Under the pieces are notes generated by a model. That model searched no databases and was not told the DNA's origin. It saw only the letters and a program-made list of their open reading frames with translations. A stretch of DNA of 64,000 nucleotides from Fragum whitleyi (lineage: Eukaryota; Mollusca; Bivalvia; Cardiida; Cardiidae). Shown piece by piece: positions 1 through 36,400 of the stretch; positions within the stretch are counted from its first letter, which is position 1; every line of letters starts with the position of its first letter. The stretch spans positions 20,839,526-20,903,525 of the forward strand of contig OX411545.1 in assembly GCA_948146395.1 (NCBI GenBank), written 5' to 3'. A program made the translations under genes and the position numbers.

Positions 1-1668
1 AGACCATAGGCCTTATAGTTTCAAAGTCATGGACTGGACACAAATTTGCTAACTGAATCAAACAAAGGGCAATTACTCAAAAATTACAAATGGTTGAGTT
101 GTGGTTCTTGCGCCCTGCACACCCTAGCTATGAGATCTATACACCTATCAAGTTTCAAGACCATAAGCCTTTGATTTCAAAGTTATGGACCCAACACGAG
201 TTTGCTACTTGAATCAAGCAAAGGGCAATAACTCAAAAATTGCAAATAGTAGAGTTGTGGATCTTGCGCTCTGCACAACCTAGCTGTGAGATCTATACAC
301 CTGTGAAGTTTCAAGACAAAAGACCTTAAAGTTTCAAAGTTATGGACCGGACACGAATTTGCTACTTGAATCAAACAAAGGGCAATAACTCAAAAATTAC
401 AAAGGGTAGAGTTGTGAATCTTGCGCTCTGCACACCCTAGCTATGAGATCTATACACCTGTGAAGTTTCGAGACCATAGGCCTTATAGTTTCAAAGTTAT
501 GGGCCGTACACAAATTTGCTAACTTAATCAAACAAAGGGCAATAACTCAAAAATTACAAATGGTAGAGTTGTGGTTCTTGCGCTCTGTACATCCTAGCTA
601 TGAGATCTATACACCTGTGAAGTTTCAAGACCATAGGCCTTATAGTTTCAAAGTCATGGACTGGACACAAATTTGCTAACTGAATCAAACAAAGGGCAAT
701 TACTCAAAAATTACAAATGGTTGAGTTGTGGTTCTTGCGCTCTGCACACCCTAGCTATGAGATCTATACACCTATGAAGTTTCAAGACCATAAGCCTTTG
801 ATTTCAAAGTTATGGACCCAACACGAGTTTGCTACTTGAATCAAGCAAAGGGCAATAACTCAAAAATTGCAAATAGTAGAGTTGTGGATCTTGCGCTCTG
901 CACAGCCTAGCTGTGAGATCTATACACCTGTGAAATTTCAAGACAAAAGGCCTTAAAGTTTCAAAGTTATGGGCCAGACACGAATTTGCTACTTGAATCA
1001 AACAAAGGGCAATAACTCAAAAATTACAAAGGGTAGAGTTGTGAATCTTGCGCTCTGCACACCCTAGCTATGAGATCTGTACACCTGTGAAGTTTCGAGA
1101 CCATAGGCCTTATAATTTCAAAGTTATGGGCCGTACACAAATTTGCTAACTTAATCAAACAAAAGGCAATAACTCAAAAATTACAAATGGTAGAGTTGTG
1201 GTTCTTGCACTCTGCACACCCTAGCTATGAGATCTATACACCTGTGAAGTTTCAAGACCATAAGCCTCATAGTTTCAGAGTCATGGACCGGACACAAATT
1301 TGCTAACTGAATCAAACAAAGGGCAATTACTCAAAAATTACAAACGGTAGAGTTGAGGTTCTTGCGCTCTGTACATCCTAGCTATGAGATCTATACACCT
1401 GTGAAGTTTCAAGACCATAGGCCTTATAGTTTCAAAGTCATGGACCGGACACAAATTTGCTAACTGAATCAAACAAAGGGCAATAACTCAAAAATTACAA
1501 ATGGTAGGGTTGTGGTTCTTGCACTCTGCACACCCTAGCTATGAGATCTATACACCTGTAAAGTTTCAAGACCATACGCCTTAAAGTTTCAAAGTTATGG
1601 ACCGGACACTAATGACCTCACACACAGACAGACAATAACATAATACGACCCTTCGGGCGAATAAAAAC
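1..1668. repeat. 157-bp tandem array with four-unit higher-order repeat
   Basis: About 10 head-to-tail monomers of 156-157 bp run from the window edge to about 1610. Monomer starts can be read at 1, 158, 314, 471 and 628. Positions 1-627 are much closer to 628-1254 than neighbouring monomers are to each other, so a four-monomer (627-bp) higher-order unit has been amplified. Each monomer carries the phrase CAAAGGGCAATAACTCAAAA and the box TGAGATCTATACACC. The array ends in a unique tail (1621-1668) with ACGACCCTTCGGGCG, an ending that recurs at 3950-3968. This is the architecture of non-autonomous pearl/Helentron-type elements known from bivalves; the family assignment is inferred. Short ORFs inside the array are repeat translations. 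The left end lies outside the window. Confidence 0.9.
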
Positions 1669-2572
1669 CTTGTAGAGGTCCATCAGATGATGTTACAAAC
1701 TAATTATGAAAGCTGTCTGCCTTCTGGTTTCAGAATTGAAGATTTTTGAAGGTTTTCCTATTTTCCCCCATTGTGCTCTGATGAGCTGAAAGGGATGCGC
1801 CCGATTGGAGCCCAAACATGACCCCAGGGTCTTGATATGAACAAACTTGGTAGAGGTCCACTAGATGATGCCACATACCATATATGAAAGCTGTGTGCCC
1901 TCTGGTTTTGGAGAAGAAGATTTTTAAAGGTTTTCGCTCTATGATTCAATGTAAAAAGGGTTGTCCCCGGGTGGAGCCAAAATATGACCCCAGGATCTTG
2001 ATATGAACAAACTTGGTAGAGGTCCACTAGATGATGCTACATAGCAAATATGAGAGCTGTCTGCCTTCTGGTTTCAGAGAAGATTTTTGAAGATTTTCAT
2101 TTTCTTACCCTTTGTGCTCAGAAGAGTGAAAAGGGATGTGGCCGAGCAATGCCCTATTATGACCCAAGGGTCTAAATATAGACTAACTTGGTTGAGGTCC
2201 ACTAGGTGATGCAACATACAAAATATGAAAGCTGTCTGCCATCTAGTGTCAGTGAAGAAGATTTTTTAAGATTTTAGCTATTTGATAAACAAACTTGGTA
2301 GAGGTCCACTGGATCACCACATATGAAAGCTGTCTGCCTTCTGGTTTTCGGAGAAGAAGATTTTCACCCTTTTTGATAAGGGTAAAGGGAAAGTTAAGGG
2401 TGGATTTCATTTCTTTGAACAACTTGACCCAAGGAACAGCCCTGCCAAGTTTGGCTCACTGGTTTAGGAGGAGAAGATTTTTACAGAAATTGTGGACAAC
2501 ACACGTAGGACGCCTGACATTGTAAGATCACAATAGCTCACCTTGAGCACTTCCTGCTAAGGTGAGCTAAAA
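1669..2572 (+). repeat. Dispersed tandem-repeat element, copy A (ends in GTGAGCTAAA)
   Basis: Several diverged units of about 160-170 bp repeat the phrases CTTGATATGAACAAACTTGG, TAGAGGTCCACTAGATGATG and AGCTGTCTGCCTTCTGGTTT. The element closes with a hairpin (AGCTCACCTTGAGCAC, spacer, GGTGAGCT) at about 2535-2572. A second copy lies at 3971-5037 with the same order and the same 3' end. No coding capacity is seen. Confidence 0.8.
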
Positions 2573-2981
2573 ATGTTAAATTGACAGGTAAAGTTTTTGA
2601 CCAAAGTTTTATGGACAATGGTTCAAAATTTTACCTTTACCTTGACAAAATAAACTTCCCAAGTTGAGTCTTGATGAGATGTAGCTGCATACCTTATAAG
2701 GTTGAATTTATAAATGTAGTTGGCAGTTAAAGTTTTTGCAGACAGATTGATGGATGAACATAGATAAATCTATATCAATATGCCCCTCATCTTTTGACAC
2801 TGGGGTATAATAACAAGAGGACCATGATGGTCCTAGATCACTCAAATGATCTCTTTGACCCCTGGGACATCACATTAATTAAATAGACAGATGTCAACAA
2901 GGAGATAATTTCTTCATAAGATCAATACCCTGGAATGTTTTCAGCAAGGATATGCCATTTCACTTTTTGATTCTATGTAAA
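2573..2981. other. Spacer with one element terminus
   Basis: There is no gene-like sequence here. At 2811-2832 AACAAGAGGACCATGATGGT begins a short perfect hairpin (AGGACCAT/ATGGTCCT). Its form matches the terminus at 11248-11275, so this is probably a truncated end of the same class of tandem-repeat element. Confidence 0.4.
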
Positions 2982-3970
2982 ACTAGAGCTTCGCAGAGCG
3001 GCACATATACGCCCGATGGGGCTTGTCAGTAACCTTGGCTTGTCGTAACATGAGCTTGGATGATAGCTAAAAATATTTCAAATAGACAGACAGACAACTG
3101 GTGCCATAACATAGTATGACCTTTTGAGTGTAAATTGAAAATGATTTTATGCACAACTATATGCAAACAGTCATTTTGCAAGTTCAGCTCATTCCAATTC
3201 AAAGTGTGACGAGTTGCTCAAAAAAGAAATATAGTGAATTTCAATCAATTCAAGAGCAGATAATACAAGAAAGACCAAAGCTTTTTGAATTTATGAAGTC
3301 TTATGCATAACCAAATATCAGGGTTACATTGTGGCAAGATTCATTTCAATCCAATTAAATTTATTGGAGTTGTGCACACACACGCACAAAAAAATCTGTA
3401 AATTTAAACTATTCTGTAAAGTAAAGGGCAGATAAATCAGGAACTACTTTAAATATGAAAATATATTTAGTCCTAAGCACAAATAGACAACCTACAGTCA
3501 TTGTGGCAAGTTTCCTTTCATTCCCATCCAAAGTGTAAGAGAAAATTAGCTGACAAGAAATTTTGTTTTTCAGCAACTCAAGGGCAGATAATCCAAGATA
3601 ACTCAAGGATGACAGGAGCATTTTGAAATGAAAAGTCTTATGCAAAACTAAACATCATAGAGAGTAATTGTGTCTAGGTTCAGCTCATTTCAATTGATAG
3701 TGAAGGAGGAGTTGCACACAAAATACAGTGATTTTTGTTTAATTCAAGGGCAGATAATTCAAGATTTCTCAGTAAATAACTGGAGCAATTTGAATTTCAA
3801 ATATCTTATGCACAACTAGACATCATAGAGAGTAATTGTGTGTAGTTACAGCTCATTCCCATTGATAGTTTAGGAGGAGTTGCGCACACAAAAAATTGCT
3901 AATGGACGGACAGACAGACAGACGGACGACCGAGGCCACAACATAATACGACCCTTCGGGCGTATAAAAA
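2982..3970 (+). repeat. Non-autonomous tandem-repeat element (pearl-like)
   Basis: The element begins near ACTAGAGCTTCGCAGAGCGG and ends with ATAATACGACCCTTCGGGCG followed by TATAAAA. Between them are four to five diverged units of about 170-180 bp that repeat CAAGGGCAGATAATNCAAGA, GTTCAGCTCATT and GGAGTTGCRCACA. The 3' terminus matches the tail of the 157-bp array and, more loosely, that of the 24.4-kb array. The three elements probably share terminal machinery while carrying different internal repeats. No coding capacity. Confidence 0.7.
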
Positions 3971-5037
3971 AGGATGCACCCAGGTGGAGCCCAAATGTAT
4001 CCAAAGGGTCTTGATATGAACAAACTTAGTAGAGGCCAACTAGATGATGCTACATACTAAGTATGAGAGCTGTCTGCCTTCTGGTTTCACAGAAGAATAT
4101 TTTTGAAGATTTTCCTGTTTTCTCCCATCGTGCTAAAATGAGCTAAGGGATGCGCTCGGGTGGAGCCCAAATATGACCCCTGGGGCTTGATATGAACAAA
4201 CTTGGTAGAGGCCCACTAGATGATGCAACATACCAAATGTGAAAGGTGTCTGCCATCTGGTTTCAGAGAAGCAGATTTTTAAAGGTTTTCGCTCTATGAT
4301 TCAATGTAAAAAGGGTTGTCCCCGGGTGGAGCCAAAATATGACCCCAGGGTCTTGATATGAACAAACTTGGTAGAGGTTCACTATATGATGCTACATACC
4401 AAATATGAAAGCCGCCTGCCTTCTGGTTTCAGAAGAAGATTTTTGAAGATTTTCATTTTTTACCCTTCATGCTCAGAAGAGCTGAAAGGGATGTGCCCAG
4501 GTGGAGCCCAAATATGATCCCAGGGGCTTGATATGAACAAACTTGGTACAGGCCCACTAGGTGATGCAACATACCAAATGTGAAAGCTGTCTGCCATCTG
4601 GTTTCAGAGAAGCAGATTTTTAAAGGTTTTCGCTCTATGATTCAATGTAAAAAGGGTTGTCCCCGGGTGGAGCCAAAATATGACCCCAGGATCTTGATAT
4701 GGACAAACTTGGTAGAGGTCCACTAGATGATAATACATACCAAATATGAAAGCTGTCTGCCTTCTAGTTTCAGAGAAGAAGATTTTTAAAGATTTTCCTA
4801 TTTTCACCCTTTTTGCTAAGGGTAAAAAGGAGAGTTAAGGGTGGATTTCATTTATTTGAACAACTTTGGTAGAGCTTGACCCAAGGAATATCCCTGCCAA
4901 GTTTCATAAAGATTGGCCCACTGGTTTATGAGAAGATGTTTTAAGAAATTGTGGACAACGCAAACCACACGACTGACAACAGACATAGTACGATCACAAT
5001 AGCTCACCTTGAGCACTTTGTGCTCAGGTGAGCTAAA
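3971..5037 (+). repeat. Dispersed tandem-repeat element, copy B
   Basis: This is the second copy of the element at 1669-2572, with about six units carrying GGTGGAGCCCAAATATGACC and CTTGATATGAACAAACTTGG. It ends in a GCTCACCTTGAGCAC...CTCAGGTGAGCT hairpin. It lies directly after the preceding pearl-like element, so the two insertions abut. Short ORFs here are shadows of the repeat. Confidence 0.8.
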
Positions 5038-5624
5038 AAGCTACAGACGGACTGACAAGCTGACTCCTATATACCACCAAACAGTTTTGGGGAGCATAAT
5101 TATGGTTGTGAAATAGCAGAGAGACAGACAGACGTGTAAACAGACAAGCATGGTGAAACCAATATACCCACCTGTACTGTGTAGGCAAGAATTAATAAGG
5201 CCGATTCAGAGAAATAAGATAATCCTTAGAATGTCCACATTTTCTTGGAAACTATGCTTGTTGCAAAGAGGACCTATCACCCAAAAGTGCTTGTTCATAA
5301 AGACTATTTACTTCTAAGTATTGCAGCTAGAATTTTCATCAGGGGCCATAATTCTGTCAAAAGCAAATGGACCAAAATAAGACATGTACATCTCAATTTA
5401 GTAATATATGATCATGCCTGTGAAGTTTGAATGAAATCTATCCATTATTTGCTGAGGAATTGAGCAGACACAAAAAAGAAACAGACATTGGGACCAGCAA
5501 ACTTAGAATATGAACTTTGAGGCCAAGACTACCAAAATTCAACACTTAATATAAGGCAGTGGAACAATACAGGCCCTCTAGGGCTTTAACTATTGATAGA
5601 AGTGATCTTTACGATTAAAACAAC
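5038..5624. other. 3' flank of the eL18 gene, nothing recognised
   Basis: This is AT-rich sequence with a few GACAGACAGAC simple-repeat runs (about 5040-5140). I see no exon, RNA gene or element ends. It lies just downstream of the eL18 polyadenylation signal. Confidence 0.4.
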
Positions 5625-5644
5625 ACAGAAACACTGTGAAAAAC

Positions 5645-5650
5645 TTTATT
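5645..5650 (-). promoter_or_regulatory. RPL18: Polyadenylation signal of the eL18 gene
   Basis: The minus strand reads AATAAA 28 nt after the TAA stop (5681-5679). It is followed by a GT-rich stretch, so cleavage is expected near 5630. The 3' UTR would be only about 50 nt, as is usual for ribosomal protein mRNAs. Confidence 0.85.
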
Positions 5651-5678
5651 TTCCAGTGACAGCCAGTCAATAGATAAT

Positions 5679-29874
<24,196 letters not shown>

Positions 29875-29996
29875 TTTGGAAAATTCGCGTGAAAAGGAAG
29901 TGTGTAAATGGTTCTCAGATTAATTTCCGACGATTGAGCAGGAAACCAAAGTTTGTATGTATCACGTGACAATGTAACAAGTCACATGACCGTAAC
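29875..29996. promoter_or_regulatory. Shared bidirectional promoter of eL18 and sphingosine kinase
   Basis: Leftward, CTTCCTTTTCACGCG (29900-29886) is a terminal-oligopyrimidine-like start for eL18. Rightward, the kinase ATG is at 29997. Between them are two palindromic E-box-type sites: TCACGTGA (29962-29969, core CACGTG) and GTCACATGAC (29981-29990). No TATA box is evident. An in-frame TGA at 29967-29969 precedes the kinase start. CACGTG sites bind bHLH-zip factors (USF, Myc/Max, TFE types); use here is inferred. Confidence 0.75.
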
Positions 29997-30426
29997 ATGG
30001 CCACAGAAGTGAGTACTGTCACAAAGCAAAATATGTCGACAGAGGAATTTTTATTGGAAGGCGAATTTGAGGTGTTTCCAAATGCAAAACTGTCTTACAA
30101 TGTCGAAATTACCAAACAGGGATTAACATATTATCCACCGAATGAGGAAAGAACGACAAAAAACAAAAAATATATTCATTTTGGTGATGTTATCGGCTGC
30201 AGGTGTAGGAAGTCTCTGGACGACAAACATTTACACAAAGCATACCTCACAGTTTTTACATATCCGTTAAAAAAGAAAATTTTCAGTGATAAATGGATTC
30301 GCATTAAGCAACATGTGACTTTTGCCAGGAGTTGTGATTCATCATTTGATGCCAACAGAAAAATAGTAGAGAAATGGAGAAGGGTGATTCTGCATCTGTG
30401 TCAGAGGTTGCCATTGAGGATAAAAG
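29997..30426 (+). CDS. SPHK: Sphingosine kinase exon 1
   Basis: 143 codons plus one base; the donor is G|GTATAT. It begins MATEVSTVTKQN and carries the N-terminal PH-like region through LCQRLPLRIK. The open frame that continues to 30500 past the donor is intronic read-through. Confidence 0.9.
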
Positions 30427-33400
30427 GTATATTAAATGCTCCAGATATCGGGTGTGAATTGAGTATGAAATTGGAATATCCCACCCAAAGTCTTACTTAA
30501 CCCTATGATGTTGGTAGTCATTTGAATTGTCTTGTCAAGACAATTCACTTGAGTACCCACATCATAGGGTTTTGTTGAAAGATCTGCCCCCTATTCAAGA
30601 TGAAAATGTTCATGAAATAGCTTTAAAATATGCCCCTTTTTTGTATGTGCATCAGGGGTGTGGAATTCCCATGCCCGACTTGTCCGACGCGGGTTTTTCT
30701 ACTTGTGGCCAAGTACATTTTCCTATGCCACTTGTCCGTGGACAAGTAAATACCAGAGCAAGTCTTGATAAGTACTAAAAAGATCTAGGAGAAAAGTCAT
30801 CCTTTGTTTGTATCAAAGGGAAGAAAACATTGTCTTTAATGAAGAAAATGCTGGGTTTCAGCATTTTCTTCATTAAAACCAATATTTTCTCAATATTCAT
30901 CTATCTACTGTTTTGGGGACAAGTTCATTTTGAGCCTGGACAAGTAAGAAAATAGCATTCACTTGTCCAGGGACAAGTGAAAAAATTCTGTATTTCCACA
31001 CCCCTGTGTCAATGCTCCACTTTGCATGTGCATTTGCCTGCAAAGCAGGGTTTTAGTAGAACTATAAATTTAGAAATGTGATGATCTTGTACATTATATT
31101 AGTCTATCATGTTAGTATCACTCTCATGGTGTGTAATTATTATGACATATTTGTATCATGGGCAGGTGGCCTATATTACCAATAAAATGAATTGTATTGT
31201 AATTGTATTGTATTGTACACTGGGCTGTATATGTCCAAATGCATTTGTCAATGGTGTTTTTATTCATTGGTTTAATTGCCTGCCTTCACCAGGAGCACTA
31301 GCACATGACTCACATTAATGACTTTTACAGTTGTTCATTTACCAATGAACTTCACGTCTGACTTGTGATGCATGAAATGGGTTTTCAAAATATATGTAGT
31401 GGTGTATTTGAAAAAGCAACAAAATGTCAAATATCATTAGAAATGAGGAAATATTTTGTTTTAATTCTTTTCTTAATAATGATGACCGTAGACATAGATA
31501 AACATGTATATTTGCGTCTCTGATGATAACCAAAATTTCTAATTGGTACATTCATTTTTTAAATAATTGTTTAACTTACTACTGTTAATTTTGTGAAATT
31601 ATTTATGGATGGGATGGGAATGGATTGGATGGGAATGGATTTGAGGGGAATAAATGGGATGGGGATGGATGGGATGGGAATGAATGGGGATGGGAATGGA
31701 TGGGTTTGGGGATCCGATTGGATGGGGATGGAATGGGATGAGATTCTCAAATCACACTAATTTAAATCTATTACTAACTTTAATTCTTTTCTGTTTTTAA
31801 GAAAATATATCTTAAGCCTTTCAAAAACAAGCATTGTTGATTTCTAAGGACTTTTTTTATTTAAATGCATAAAGATGAAATTCTTTTTTGTGTGTGATCT
31901 ATACCGAATCTCATTGCATTAATTGCATAGTCACTTGAGTGCTAATTATTGTAACTTTAAGTGATCATTTGAATTTTTCTTTTTGTAAAAAATCGAATTT
32001 ATTTTTAACCCATTTGGAGACATTGGAAAATAAGTATCCTATAGAGAATAAAACGGAAAACTTCAGGGTTTTTTTTCAATGAAAAAGAGTTAAACTGCAA
32101 TTATAAAGACCTATTGTACCCTAAATGATAAAGTAGTACATTATGACCTGATTTCAGCTTTGATTAGAAGCCCTTCATATACCATCAAGGACATGATAGC
32201 TAACACTTTGCTTGACTCAAACCATTATTGAAATTTGACAATTTTTTTACTTGTCTTATAAAGAGCTACCAGGGTTTGACACTAATTTTCGTAAGTTAGG
32301 AGTCAAGGGGACTCCCAACTTATGAAATCAAGGAGTCCAAACTAAAAGTAAAGAGTCCAGATTTTTTTTCTAGGAAGGAACTATTATGGAAAAAGAAAAA
32401 AACTGATACAAGCAATTTCTTCTTTTCTACAATAGTTTTGTCACCAATATCAAGATTATGTTTTCTTTTAAATAACCAATAGATCTAAGAAAAATGTTGT
32501 CTGCAAAAACTGAATTATTGAGCAGATCTAAAATTTTGAAAGGGTTTAAAAACATTATATTTGAGACCAGTGTTTTGTGTTTTCCTGCTGGATGTATTTT
32601 TTTGTATTTTTTAAATATCTATTACATTGAAACTTATGGATAAATCTAAAAGGCTAGGAAACTATTGTATTAAATGAAGGGATTTTTTTTTTACAAAATT
32701 AAGTCTTTCACACAAAAAACTTTTAAAAAAGACCTTGTGGGAAAATGAATAAATATTTGAGAAAGAAATTGGTTCCAGTAGAGATCAACTCAAGGTCACA
32801 TTTCTTAATTAAATTCTTTCATATGAAGGTAGAATGATCATTATTGATTAAGAAAAACAGCCAAGTGCATTTTTTTCAGGCTATGATCTAAATTTTAAGT
32901 ACTACCTAAATGGCCCCTTTTCATCTGATTAGTCACAAATGTTTAATGAAAACAATATTTAAGCTTTGTTAGTTAGGACAGTGGTCTGAAAAAACTTTTG
33001 GCATTGATCAACTGTTTTAAGAGACACAGGTTTTGAGAGTCTGAGACTTACAATTAAGTAGCCAGGACTCTCAAAATCATCTGACGGGAGTCCTATGGAC
33101 CCTCCAAAGATCAACTTCAGTATATAGTATTTGGGGCTAAGCTTCAGAAAAGAATTGAAGGGTGTTTAAAACAGTCTTCAATTCTTGTCTGAAGTTGAGT
33201 AACATTTATTTTACACAACACTTTTTTTTACCTCTAATAAGGGAATAGATCTAAATTTGAATTTTGTTTGAATGGGGTTTATTAAGTCACTTTCAACATT
33301 CTTTCAGTTATATTGTGTTGGCTAGAGCACCTAACGATGGATTCCTGGTATTTCTCACACCAGTCCCACCATCACATCCTTTCCTAGCCTCCAGCTGCTA

Positions 33401-36400
33401 TTATCCCACATAGGTCTTTGATAATCAACCCATTGGAGGGATACAAATAGTTGGAAAGTATGAGTGCCGCCATTGGGGATCAAACCCAGGACCTCTTGAT
33501 TGACAGTACAATGAGCTATCAGGGCTTGTGCTAGCTTTACTTATCAGGGAGTCATTGACCCTTTGGCCATAAAATTCTGAGGGTCAAAACTGTTTTTTAA
33601 GGGGTCAAAAAAGGACAAAACATGAAAACTTATCACTCTTTACAGTAATCTATATAACTGAACAACATAAACAATAAAGTGTAGAAACACTTTATTGTTT
33701 ATGTTGTATCATTTAAATAGATGTTTTGTAAAGGTGTGAAGAAAACAATAAATCTTTATTTTAATCTTTTCATTCCTTGGGCTGCTAAATGGCAATTCAT
33801 ACGGTCAAAATGACCCCCTGCAGGAAATATTTGAGGGTCCAAATGGGAATTTTGGGAGTCAAAACCCTGGTTTAAGGGTCAAACACAAGCCCTGAGCTAT
33901 GATGATGGCTGGAATAGATCTAAACATAAACAAGATCATTGCTTAAAATTAAATAGACTAGATCTAAATCAAGGACAAAAATTTAACCCTGTCCTGTTTT
34001 ACAAAATTTTGGACCTGTCCAAATACAAAGGTTTTGCAGACGAAAATTTAAAGTGGATTTCATTTGAAAAATAACCATTCAGTAGGGTAGAAAATAGTGT
34101 GGAAAAAGAAGAAATTGCTTGTCAGAAGCAATTTCTTCTTTTTTCACAATGTTTTCTCAATCATAAAATCACAGGCACGTAAAAAGCAGGGATTAAACAG
34201 CAAAGGGTTAACAAGATCATTGCTTAAAATTAAATAGTCTGGATCTAAATCAAGGACAGAAATTTAATAGAGTGCCCAGTAGATCCCATTATTGAGTCTT
34301 TGGGACTTGCTGTTTTGTTGATGTCAGACTCAAACCCTGATTGATACTTTGGGAGCCATGGTAAATAACACAATCTTGGCAGATCACTGTATTTTGTATT
34401 TTTGTTTGTAAAGTGTTGAAAGAAATTTGATATTTGTCCAAAATTGCAATGATGGATCAAATTATTATGTAGGTGACCAAAACAAAATCATCTCTTGGTT
34501 GGCTGATTTTCTTATTTGTTGATATCTGATTCACCAACAATAAAAATGCTTTTGATGTATTGTGGGTATATTTTCAACGCTTGAGATAACAAGAAAAAAC
34601 TTTCAATCAAATGTTAGTGTACAAAACATAGTACAGTAAAAGCTCTTAATATACAACAATGGGGGTATATATAAGAATCATCATATTTTTCATATTAGAA
34701 GGGGGTGGGAGTTAATTAGAGGTTACAAATTTTAACATGTTAGAATATGGCCAAAATGCTGGAGATTTACTACGGCTGCAAAGTCAAGATCAATACCAAG
34801 GATGGTGTACCACTAAATACAATTTTACAGGCTATAATGAATAAACCAGGGTACAGTATGTTACAGTACACTCTGAAAATAAAAAGGAAAACTTAAAGCA
34901 AATCATTTTTAAGCACTGAATTAATACAAAACCTTTAAGCTAATATTTGGTTGAGAAAAGTTACATCTGATCATGGCTACTAATTGGTGGGATGGGGGTT
35001 TATTAGAGGCTACAGTTTTCAGAAATTCTTGCAAAAAATGGTTGATTTTGACGTAAAAGAGTGGATAGGTTTATATTAGAGCATTGGTCTCTATTTTATT
35101 ACAGTATCGATCATATCAGTCATAATAAAAGATCCTTCATTCAATGGCAGATGGACGAGGGAATTATTCTCAAGAAGAGGCAGGAAAATCTGGGGCTCTA
35201 TTAGAATTTTTATGGTACATTATATTGATCGTATAAGTCATTATAAAAATTTCATCATCGTTAATAAATCATTTTTCCTCCCATGATGGACAATAGAAAT
35301 CTGCTTTGCATTCAGGATGACAAAACAGTGAAAAGTGTTTGTAATTCAAACCCCACTTTGCATTGTGCACTTGCGTGCAAAGTGGGATATAACTTGCACT
35401 GTTATGCCATCCTGAATACAGACCTGAGTTTCAACATTTCACAGGTTATCCATTTTAAAAGTAGCAAACACAATTTTAATTGAGCTTTCAAATTGAAGGG
35501 AGTTTCAGGGAACAAGTAAAAAAACAAGTACCGGTATATATACCATTTGAAAAAATAATGAAAAAAATTGCTGAATGAGAGAAATGAAAATAATTTTCCA
35601 GCTGCTGATTCATTTATCTTTACTAGTTATTGCTTCCTAAAAGACACAAATCATACCTTAATCCTTGTCAAGCTGAGCCTGGAAAAATCCGGATTAGACA
35701 GGAGGCATAGACAAAGATCAGCCTGCACACATGTGCAGTCTGATCTTAGTCAATACCACCTAATTTTCCTTTTTAAACAAGAAAGTTTAAAATTTGTGTC
35801 ACCAAAATTATTACTTTCTCACAATCGGTACTACTGGTGCTTTCAGTCCTTTGATTGTAATTCTTTTTTATCAAGATTTTTATTCAGCATGACAAGGGTT
35901 AAACCAAGGGAGTGGGGTTCATTTGCAATTTTTCATACTATATTAAGGTTTGAGAAAAAAATAAAGAGTTCTCCAAAATAGCTAGTTTGTCATTCACCCC
36001 AAACCGTTTTTGTAAAAATCATTTAATTTTAGTCTGCTTGATTAACCATCTATGATGAAAAAAATGTAATATACCGTATTTCTCCTAATAAACGCTCCAG
36101 GGAGCTAAACATACATGAAACATGGTCAGTGATACTTTATTAAGTATGCATTTTCTGATTTAAAAAAAAAATCATTAAAATTGCTGTCTTTTATGCCTTT
36201 TTCCCTTTAATATAGGTGAATGTCTTCTAAACAATCATATAAATGATTTTTTAAAGGAAATTAATCTCAAGTTAAAGAAGAAGTCTCAAAAAGTTCCCAA
36301 AATTTAGACATTTGAAGTGGGTTTTTGCAAGGGTATGGAATTCCCATGCCTGACTTGTCTGACTCTGGCTTTTCCACTTGTCGGCAAGTACATTTTACTA

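Noticed and set aside
1..1620. CRISPR array
   Set aside because: Regular repeats, but there are no unique spacers; the monomer is contiguous and the genome is eukaryotic.
30427..30500. Extension of kinase exon 1 to the in-frame stop
   Set aside because: The GTATAT donor at 30427 gives the correct phase and family alignment with exon 2; the read-through part has no similarity to the family.
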